Source of the DNA: Pseudomonas promysalinigenes
GTDB taxonomy: Bacteria; Pseudomonadota; Gammaproteobacteria; Pseudomonadales; Pseudomonadaceae
Direction of reading: 5' to 3'
Assembly (NCBI RefSeq): GCF_014269025.2
Contig: NZ_CP077094.1
Location: 1,178,001 to 1,242,000, forward strand
DNA: 64,000 nucleotides
The notes under the pieces were generated by a model, which saw only the letters and a program-made list of their open reading frames with translations, was not told the DNA's origin and did not search any database. The position numbers and the translations under genes are program-made. This document shows, piece by piece, positions 58,233 through 64,000 of the stretch (positions are counted from its first letter, which is position 1; every line of letters begins with the position of its first letter).

Positions 58233-59306
58233 ATGACTGACATGCGTCGTTGGATCGGGTGGGGTGCAGTACTGCTGATCGTGGTGCTGCTTTATAGCTT
58301 GCATAACATTCTTACGCCATTCCTGGTGGGCATTTTGCTGGCCTACCTGGCCGACCCGCTGGTCGATCGTCTGGAGCGTATCGGCCTGTCACGTACCTGG
58401 GGTGTGGTGGTGGTGTTTGGCCTGTTCACCCTGATATTGATGGCCCTGCTGCTGATACTGGTACCGATGCTGGCCAAGCAGTTGCTGCGCCTGTACGAAC
58501 TGGCGCCACAGATGCTCGATTGGCTGGAGCACGTGGCGCTCCCTTGGCTGCAAGGCCATCTGGGGCTGGCCGACGGCTTCTGGAAGTTCGACAAGATCAA
58601 AGCCGCCATCGGCGCCCACATGGACAAGACCACCGACATCGTCGGCATGGTGCTGTCCCATGCCACTGCCTCGAGCCTAGCGCTGATCGCCTGGCTGGCC
58701 AACATGGTGCTGATCCCTGTCGTGGGCTTTTATCTGTTGCGTGACTGGGATTTGATGATGGCCAAACTGCGCAGCCTGCTGCCGCGTCAACGTGAACCTC
58801 AGGTGGTGGCGCTGGCAAGCGAATGCCACGAAGTGCTGGGGGCGTTCGTGCGCGGGCAACTGTTGGTAATGCTCGCACTGGGCGTGATCTACTCCGCGGG
58901 CCTGATGCTGGTCGGGCTCGAGCTTGGCCTGCTGATCGGCATGCTCGCGGGCCTGGCGGCTATCGTGCCATACATGGGTTTCATCATCGGCATAGGGGCT
59001 GCTTTGATCGCGGGGCTATTCCAGTTCGGCGGCGACCTGTACCCGATGCTGGGGATCGTCGCAGTGTTCATGGTCGGGCAGGCGCTGGAAGGCATGGTGC
59101 TGACGCCGCTGCTGGTCGGCGACCGCATCGGATTGCATCCGGTGGCAGTGATCTTCGCCATTCTCGCTGGCGGCGAGCTGTTCGGCTTTACGGGTGTACT
59201 GCTGGCCTTGCCAGTGGCTGCCGTGATCATGGTGCTGGTGCGTCATGTGCACGACCTGTACAAGGAATCGGACATGTACGCCGGGGATATCGACCCTGAT
59301 CTGTAA
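58233..59306 (+). CDS. AI-2E family (PerM-like) membrane permease
   Basis: A 357-residue inner-membrane protein with about eight helices. Family features: LYSLHNILTPFLVGILLAYLADPLVDRLER near the N-terminus, VIYSAGLMLVGLELGLLIGMLAGLAAIVPYMGFIIG, and GQALEGMVLTPLLVGDRIGLHPVAVIFAI. PerM relatives are putative exporters; one was linked to autoinducer-2, but the substrate here is unknown. AAGGGG precedes the ATG at 58233; a TTG one codon before is less likely. It lies upstream of hda, the usual neighbour in pseudomonads. Confidence 0.87.
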   Translation: MTDMRRWIGWGAVLLIVVLLYSLHNILTPFLVGILLAYLADPLVDRLERIGLSRTWGVVVVFGLFTLILMALLLILVPMLAKQLLRLYELAPQMLDWLEHVALPWLQGHLGLADGFWKFDKIKAAIGAHMDKTTDIVGMVLSHATASSLALIAWLANMVLIPVVGFYLLRDWDLMMAKLRSLLPRQREPQVVALASECHEVLGAFVRGQLLVMLALGVIYSAGLMLVGLELGLLIGMLAGLAAIVPYMGFIIGIGAALIAGLFQFGGDLYPMLGIVAVFMVGQALEGMVLTPLLVGDRIGLHPVAVIFAILAGGELFGFTGVLLALPVAAVIMVLVRHVHDLYKESDMYAGDIDPDL

Positions 59307-59444
59307 CCACGCCGAGCCGCCGGGTAACCCGTTGATTTTACTAAGGCTATCCGGCTGCGTGATTGTGCGCCCTGCATTGCAGGTATAGACTTTGCAGATT
59401 GTTCACCAAAGGCCCCCTGCGGTCCCTGTCGACTGCCCGCGAGC

Positions 59445-60152
59445 ATGAAACCACCAATCCAGTTGCCCCTGGGTGTGCGCCTGCGCGATGACGCCACCTT
59501 CATCAACTATTATCCGGGCGCCAATGCCGCGGCGCTGGGCTATGTCGAGCGGCTTTGCGAGGCCGACGCTGGCTGGACAGAGAGCCTCATCTATCTGTGG
59601 GGCAAACAGGGCGTTGGGCGCAGCCACTTGCTGCAGGCGGCGACCCATCGCTTCCAACAGCGTGGCGAACCTGCGGTGTACTTGCCGCTGGCGCAATTGC
59701 TCGATCGTGGTGTGGAGCTGCTGGATTACCTCGCTCAATACGAACTGGTGTGTATCGACGACCTGCACGTCATTGCCGGCAAGGCGGACTGGGAAGAGGC
59801 GATGTTTCACCTGTTCAACCGCCTGCGTGACAGCGGGCGCCGCCTGTTGCTGGCTGCCTCGGCCTCGCCTCGTGAACTGCCGATAAAGCTGCCCGACCTC
59901 AAGTCGCGCCTCACCCTGGCGCTGGTGTTCCAGATGCGCGGCATGTCCGACGAGGACAAGCTGCGTGCCCTGCAGCTGCGGGCGTCGCGCCGCGGCCTGC
60001 ACCTGACCGACGAAGTCGGCCATTTCATCCTCACCCGTGGCACCCGCAGCATGAGCGCACTGTTCGACTTGCTCGAGCGCCTCGACCAGGCCTCACTGCA
60101 GGCACAACGCAAGTTGACCATCCCGTTCCTGAAGGAAACCCTCGGCTGGTAA
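59445..60152 (+). CDS. hda: DnaA inactivator Hda
   Basis: A 235-residue AAA+ protein that, bound to the beta clamp, stimulates ATP hydrolysis by DnaA after initiation. The N-terminal clamp-binding motif is IQLPLGVRL. The ATP site region reads WGKQGVGRSHLLQA, Walker B is LVCIDDLHVIAG, and the arginine-finger segment is LKSRLTLALVFQM. The length matches bacterial Hda. The ATG gives MKPPIQLPLGV. It lies 138 bases after the permease gene. Confidence 0.95.
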   Translation: MKPPIQLPLGVRLRDDATFINYYPGANAAALGYVERLCEADAGWTESLIYLWGKQGVGRSHLLQAATHRFQQRGEPAVYLPLAQLLDRGVELLDYLAQYELVCIDDLHVIAGKADWEEAMFHLFNRLRDSGRRLLLAASASPRELPIKLPDLKSRLTLALVFQMRGMSDEDKLRALQLRASRRGLHLTDEVGHFILTRGTRSMSALFDLLERLDQASLQAQRKLTIPFLKETLGW

Positions 60153-60279
60153 GCCCCGTAAACACAGGGCTTTGAGGGGTAAAACGAAAAAGTCACATTT
60201 TTTTCGATAAAATTTGCAAATGGCCATGATAGAGGGCATAGTTCCCTCCCTCTAAAGGATTACTGACACGGTCGTGCCC

Positions 60280-60918
60280 ATGCTAAAGCGCTTCGCACCC
60301 CTCGTGCCTCTCGCACTCGTGACCCTGCTTTTTGGCTGTGCGGCCCAAGGCCCAGTTTCCCAGCCCCAGGATCACACCCCGGTTGCCTCGCAGTCGGTCA
60401 ACAAAGTCAAAGCCTCGCCTTCGTCGGTCTTCGGTGAAGAAGAGCAGGCCACTGAAGACGATCTGGAGGCCTTCTCCAGCAGCAAGCCGTACCAGCTTCC
60501 GGTGCTGGCAGACAGCATTCTGGAGCGTGGGATGTCGCTGATCGGCACTCGCTATCGCTTTGGCGGCACCTCTGAAGCGTCGGGCTTCGACTGCAGCGGT
60601 TTCATCGGTTATCTGTTCCGCGAGGAAGCTGGCATGAACCTGCCGCGCTCCACCCGCGAGATGATCAACGTCGATGCGCCGAAGGTGGCGCGCAATAAGC
60701 TCAAGCCAGGCGACCTGCTGTTCTTCAGCACCAATGGCCGTGGCCGTGTGAGCCACGCCGGTATCTACCTGGGTGACAACCAGTTCATCCACTCCAGCAG
60801 CCGTCGTAGCGGCGGTGTGCGCATCGACAGCCTCGGTGACCGCTACTGGAGCAAGACCTTCATCGAAGCCAAGCGTGCCTTGGCCATGGCGCCGACGACC
60901 AATATCGCGCGCAACTGA
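60280..60918 (+). CDS. NlpC/P60 lipoprotein, cell-wall peptidase (copy 1)
   Basis: A 212-residue lipoprotein: lipobox LLFGCAAQ, then a Ser/Gln-rich linker, then an NlpC/P60 domain from about residue 85. The catalytic cysteine is in SGFDCSGFIGYLF, the histidine in RVSHAGIYLG and the third residue in QFIHSSSRRSG. It should cleave peptide stems of peptidoglycan. It is paralogous to the next gene. The ATG of MLKRFAP is chosen over a GTG two codons upstream; neither has a clear ribosome site. Confidence 0.88.
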   Translation: MLKRFAPLVPLALVTLLFGCAAQGPVSQPQDHTPVASQSVNKVKASPSSVFGEEEQATEDDLEAFSSSKPYQLPVLADSILERGMSLIGTRYRFGGTSEASGFDCSGFIGYLFREEAGMNLPRSTREMINVDAPKVARNKLKPGDLLFFSTNGRGRVSHAGIYLGDNQFIHSSSRRSGGVRIDSLGDRYWSKTFIEAKRALAMAPTTNIARN

Positions 60919-61059
60919 TATCAAAATGATGTACCCTGCCACGGCGGTGTTGCTTGATAAAAAAAGCTCGCCGCCGTGCGCATTTACAGAAAGCGTCTAA
61001 TCTAAATTCTCAACTCTTTTCGGCTCCGGCCGGTCGGTCTTTGACAGGAAGTTCTGGCC

Positions 61060-61593
61060 ATGAAGATGATGGCGCGCTTCGCATTCCTTTCCATGGTGGC
61101 TTTACTTGCCGCCTGTTCTAGCCGTGCCCCGGCGCCTGCGCCTGTGGTTCAGCCCACCATCACCTACAGCCAGCCAGAGGGCTCGCCGCTGGCTGACGAC
61201 GTGTTGATCCGTGCTATCGGCCTGGTGGGTACGCCTTACCGTTGGGGTGGCAATACACCGGATTCCGGGTTCGATTGCAGTGGCCTTATCGGTTACGTGT
61301 ACCGCGATGCTGCTGGTATCAGCCTGCCACGTTCGACCCGCGAGATGATCGTGATGCGCGCGCCCACGGTGAGCATCAACGCCTTGCAGTCGGGCGACCT
61401 GGTGTTCTTCGCCACTGCCGGCGGTTCGCAAGTGAGTCACGCGGGCATTTATGTGGGCGAAGGGCGCTTCGTGCACGCGCCTTCCACTGGCGGTACCGTA
61501 CGCTTGGATTACCTGTCCAACAGCTACTGGGCCAAAGCCTATCTGCAGGCCAAGCGTGTGATTCCCCAGGAGCACCTGGCGCAGAATCGCTGA
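61060..61593 (+). CDS. NlpC/P60 lipoprotein, cell-wall peptidase (copy 2)
   Basis: A 177-residue lipoprotein: lipobox LLAACSSRA, short proline-rich linker, then the NlpC/P60 domain. Catalytic cysteine in DSGFDCSGLIGYVY, histidine in QVSHAGIYVG, and a further histidine in RFVHAPSTGG. It aligns with copy 1 through the domain (LPRSTREMI is shared exactly) but has a shorter linker. AGGAAG precedes the ATG. It lies upstream of the cobalamin riboswitch. Confidence 0.9.
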   Translation: MKMMARFAFLSMVALLAACSSRAPAPAPVVQPTITYSQPEGSPLADDVLIRAIGLVGTPYRWGGNTPDSGFDCSGLIGYVYRDAAGISLPRSTREMIVMRAPTVSINALQSGDLVFFATAGGSQVSHAGIYVGEGRFVHAPSTGGTVRLDYLSNSYWAKAYLQAKRVIPQEHLAQNR

Positions 61594-61654
61594 GGGAACA
61601 CCGGGTTCCTCTGCATGGCCACGCCGATTGACGGTCCCGGTGCAACCCTCTAAC

Positions 61655-61862
61655 CTTCGCGGCGTGTTTCAGGTGCCCTGCCAGCTTCGACTGGGCAGGG
61701 TGAAACTGGGAAGCCGGTGGTCGCCAGCATGGCGCGATTCCGGCGCTGCCCCCGCAACGGTAAATGAGTGACGGCCGCGCAGTGCCACTGGGTGTGAACA
61801 CCCGGGAAGGCGCGTAGCCCTGGGCCCACGGCCCGCTCATGAGCCCGGAGACCGGCCTGATA
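61655..61862 (+). ncRNA. cobalamin (adenosylcobalamin) riboswitch
   Basis: The classical elements appear in order: GGTGCCCTGC near 61672, GGGTGAAACTGGGAAGCCGGTG near 61698-61719, GCTGCCCCCGCAACGGTAAATG near 61745-61766, GGGAAGG near 61803, and the closing B12-box-like GAGCCCGGAGACCGGCC near 61841-61857. It lies 130 bases upstream of cobO, so it controls the B12 operon by feedback. Confidence 0.95.
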
Positions 61863-61993
61863 CTGCCAACGGCATCACGGAGGGTGATGTGCGGTGCATC
61901 GCGGCCTCGGCCGTGGCTGCTGCGCGTTCTCCGTCTGCCCGCCTTTTACCTGCCGCCACTGCCCACGTGGCCGCAGCCTGCGGAGAACCTTCC
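61863..61993 (+). promoter_or_regulatory. expression platform of the B12 riboswitch with a sequestered cobO ribosome site
   Basis: GTTCTCCG at 61926-61933 is perfectly complementary to CGGAGAAC at 61981-61988, which holds the GGAG ribosome site of cobO. A competing small hairpin CCGCA/TGCGG (61971-61983) also takes up part of it. The arrangement suggests translational control. No terminator with T-tract was seen here. Confidence 0.5.
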
Positions 61994-62605
61994 ATGAGCG
62001 AATTCACCGAACGCGACGAGCGCCACCTGGCGCGTATGCAGCGCAAGAAGGCGGTCATCGACGAGCGCATCGCCAATTCCCCCAACGAGTGCGGCTTGCT
62101 GCTGGTGCTCACCGGCAACGGCAAGGGCAAGAGCAGCTCGGCGTTCGGTATGCTTGCCCGTGCCCTGGGCCATGGCATGCAGTGCGGGGTGGTGCAGTTC
62201 ATCAAAGGCCGCAACAGCACTGGCGAGGAGCTGTTCTTCCGTCGCTTCCCCGAGCAGGTGCGCTACCACGTGATGGGTGAGGGCTTCACTTGGGAAACCC
62301 AGGATCGTCAGCGTGACATCGCTGCCGCCCAGGCGGCATGGGCGGTCTCGCGCCAGCTGCTGCAAGACCCGAACGTGCAGTTCGTAGTGCTCGACGAGCT
62401 CAATATCGCGCTCAAGCACGGCTATCTCGACCTGGACCAGGTGCTCACTGACATTCAGGCCCGGCCACCGATGCAGCATGTGATCGTCACCGGTCGCGCG
62501 GCCAAGCCTGAAATGGTCGAGCTGGCCGATACCGTCACCGAGATGGGCATGCTCAAGCATGCCTTCCAGGCCGGGGTCCGCGCACAGAAGGGCGTCGAAT
62601 TGTGA
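61994..62605 (+). CDS. cobO: cob(I)yrinic acid a,c-diamide adenosyltransferase
   Basis: A 203-residue enzyme that adds the adenosyl group to cobalt in B12 synthesis. The Walker-A-like loop is LTGNGKGKSSSAFGM (41-48 core), and VVLDELNIALKHGY and VIVTGRAAKPEMVELAD are CobO/BtuR signatures. The start is the ATG of MSEFTERDER with GGAG eight bases upstream. Its stop overlaps the cobB GTG (GTGA). It is controlled by the riboswitch upstream. Confidence 0.95.
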   Translation: MSEFTERDERHLARMQRKKAVIDERIANSPNECGLLLVLTGNGKGKSSSAFGMLARALGHGMQCGVVQFIKGRNSTGEELFFRRFPEQVRYHVMGEGFTWETQDRQRDIAAAQAAWAVSRQLLQDPNVQFVVLDELNIALKHGYLDLDQVLTDIQARPPMQHVIVTGRAAKPEMVELADTVTEMGMLKHAFQAGVRAQKGVEL

Positions 62606-63897
62606 GTGAACCCCGCAGCTGTCCAGCGGTGCTGATCGCGGCACCTGCCTCTGGCCAGGGCAAGACTACCGTGACCGCGGCCTTGGCCCGCTTGCACCGT
62701 AACCTGGGCCGCAAGGTACGGGTATTCAAATGCGGCCCGGACTTTCTCGACCCGATGATCCTCGAGCGCGCCAGTGGTGCCCCGGTGTACCAGCTCGATC
62801 TGTGGATGATCGGTGCTCAGGAGAGCCGTCGGTTGCTGTGGCAAGCCGCACAAGAGGCAGACCTGATTTTGATCGAAGGCGTGATGGGCCTGTTCGACGG
62901 CACCCCATCGAGTGCCGATCTGGCACGACACTTTGGAGTGCCGGTGTTGGCGGTCATCGATGGCACGGCCATGGCCCAAACTTTTGGCGCCCTGGCATTG
63001 GGCCTGGCACGTTACCAGGCCGACCTGCCCTTCGCTGGCGTACTGGCCAACCGTGTCGGCAGCCTACGTCACGCGCAATTGCTCGAAGGTAGCCTGACCG
63101 AGGGCCTGCGCTGGTATGGCGGCCTGTCGCGCGAGCGTGGCATCGAGTTGCCCAGCCGGCACCTGGGGTTGGTCCAGGCCAGCGAGTTGAATGACCTCGA
63201 TGCCCGCCTGGATGCGGCTGCGCAAGCCTTGGGTGCCAGCTGCGACGCCGCGTTGCCACCGCCGGTTACGTTCGCCGCGCCGGCGCCGCAGGGGTGCACC
63301 GCAACCCTCGATGGGGTGCGGATCGGCGTGGCACGTGATGAAGCCTTTGCCTTTATCTACGGCGCCAACCTTGACCTGTTGCGCCAGCTTGGCGCTGAGC
63401 TGGTGTTCTTCTCGCCTCTGCATGACCGGGCACTGCCCGCGGTAGACAGCCTGTATCTGCCCGGCGGCTACCCAGAGTTGCATCACCACGCATTGGCGGC
63501 CAACATTTCGATGTGCCAAGCGATCCGTGCCCATCATGCCGAGGGTAAACCGCTGCTGGCCGAGTGCGGGGGCATGCTGTACCTGCTCGAGGCGCTGACA
63601 GACGTAGCAGGCGAGCGTGCTGAGCTGTTGGGCTTGCTGCCGGGCGAGGCGAGCATGCAGAAGCGCCTGGCTGCCTTGGCCCTACAGGCCGTGGAACTGC
63701 CCGAGGGCACCCTGCGTGGGCATACCTATCATCACTCGCTGACCAGCACCGACCTTGAGCCGCTCGCCCGCGGCCTGAGCCCCAATGGCGGGCGCGGCAA
63801 CGAAGCGGTGTATCGCTTGGGGCGTTTGACGGCCTCTTACGTGCACTTCTATTTCCCGTCCAACCCTGACGCGGCGGCGGCGCTGTTGCGGCCATGA
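62602..63897 (+). CDS. cobB: cobyrinic acid a,c-diamide synthase
   Basis: A 431-residue ATP- and glutamine-dependent amidase of the CobB/CbiA type. The N-terminal P-loop is APASGQGKTTVTAAL, followed by FKCGPDFLDPMIL and LIEGVMGLFDG. The C-terminal glutaminase has C322 in LLAECGGMLYL and a VHFYFPSNP end. The start is GTG, overlapping cobO; its end overlaps bluB by four bases (ATGA). Confidence 0.95.
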   Translation: MSEPRSCPAVLIAAPASGQGKTTVTAALARLHRNLGRKVRVFKCGPDFLDPMILERASGAPVYQLDLWMIGAQESRRLLWQAAQEADLILIEGVMGLFDGTPSSADLARHFGVPVLAVIDGTAMAQTFGALALGLARYQADLPFAGVLANRVGSLRHAQLLEGSLTEGLRWYGGLSRERGIELPSRHLGLVQASELNDLDARLDAAAQALGASCDAALPPPVTFAAPAPQGCTATLDGVRIGVARDEAFAFIYGANLDLLRQLGAELVFFSPLHDRALPAVDSLYLPGGYPELHHHALAANISMCQAIRAHHAEGKPLLAECGGMLYLLEALTDVAGERAELLGLLPGEASMQKRLAALALQAVELPEGTLRGHTYHHSLTSTDLEPLARGLSPNGGRGNEAVYRLGRLTASYVHFYFPSNPDAAAALLRP

Positions 63898-64000
63898 GCG
63901 ATCACGCCTACAGCGCCGCCGAGCGCGCCGCGATCTACCGCGCAATCGGTGAGCGGCGCGACATGCGCCACTTCGCCGGTGGCACGGTTGCGCCCGAGCT
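63894..64000 (+). CDS. bluB: 5,6-dimethylbenzimidazole synthase BluB (5' part only)
   Basis: Only the first 35 residues are in the window: an ATG overlapping the cobB stop (ATGA), then RAAIYRAIGERRDMRHFAGG. This arginine-rich start (ERRDMRHF) is typical of BluB, the oxygen-dependent enzyme that breaks down FMN to the lower ligand of B12. The rest is beyond the window edge. Confidence 0.8.
   Translation, partial: MSDHAYSAAERAAIYRAIGERRDMRHFAGGTVAPE

Noticed and set aside
61889..61993. In-frame upstream extension of cobO
   Set aside because: It lies within the riboswitch expression platform; the ATG at 61994 has the proper ribosome site and family N-terminus.

Overview
The window is chromosomal DNA of a high-GC gammaproteobacterium, almost certainly a Pseudomonas of the P. 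putida group. The evidence is the gene order and protein types: oprH-phoP-phoQ, ldhA-gacS-pirRS-cysM-rlmD-relA-mazG, a 268-residue uronate dehydrogenase of P. putida type, a pcpS-type phosphopantetheinyl transferase, and P. putida-type REP elements with the core GCGGGTAAACCCGC. It opens inside a 23S rRNA gene and ends inside bluB. No phage, IS, integrase or CRISPR was seen.

Layout. 1-2.24 kb: 3' part of an rRNA operon (23S, 5S, terminator). 2.5-4.1 kb: acetolactate synthase. 4.3-9.4 kb: a compact four-gene cassette of lower GC (52-57% in hand-counted 60-base samples, against 67% in one sample of the gene before it). It encodes an FAD amino-acid 2-monooxygenase-like protein, a nitrilase-superfamily amidase, a membrane protein made of two tandem copies of one unit, and an L-asparaginase-family protein coupled by an ATGA overlap. 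This is the best candidate for an undescribed system. 9.5-13.8 kb: UPF0149 protein, a GST, a three-domain flavin/ferredoxin fusion and a LysR regulator. 13.9-21.8 kb: uronate utilisation on the minus strand (aldose-1-epimerase-like, EamA, TRAP transporter, SMP-30 lactonase, uronate dehydrogenase, OprD-family porin). Two promoters there carry the same operator just after the -10.

22.2-26.6 kb: class Ia ribonucleotide reductase (nrdB, nrdA), with two NrdR boxes 31 bp apart and a perfect DnaA box in the nrdA control region. 27.2-29.5 kb: an RstA/RstB-like two-component pair. 29.5-31.0 kb: pcpS and a secreted dienelactone-hydrolase-like protein. 31.0-33.9 kb: oprH-phoP-phoQ behind four PhoP half-sites of 11-bp period. 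34.2-35.5 kb: dctA behind a sigma-54 promoter with two upstream palindromes. 35.6-42.6 kb: housekeeping and stress genes (sprT, a Yip1 protein, ttcA, tag, an arsC-wrbA-DUF2069 operon, a TlpA-like lipoprotein, a META lipoprotein, ldhA). 42.6-47.6 kb: gacS and a PirRS-like pair.

47.8-53.9 kb: cysM, rlmD, relA, mazG and a DUF2058 gene. 54.1-56.9 kb: a small conserved-looking protein, a DUF3108 protein, purN and purM. 57.2-61.6 kb: a DUF2066 protein, a PerM-like permease, hda and two tandem NlpC/P60 lipoproteins. 61.6-64 kb: a cobalamin riboswitch followed by cobO-cobB-bluB with overlapping start and stop codons.

Working together: porin, TRAP transporter, Udh and lactonase form an import and oxidation route for galacturonate/glucuronate. 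PhoPQ autoregulates its operon with oprH. The B12 riboswitch controls its own pathway. The 4.3-9.4 kb cassette is predicted to turn an amino acid into an amide and then an acid plus ammonia, with its own transporter. All functions are from reading the sequence; no database search was run.
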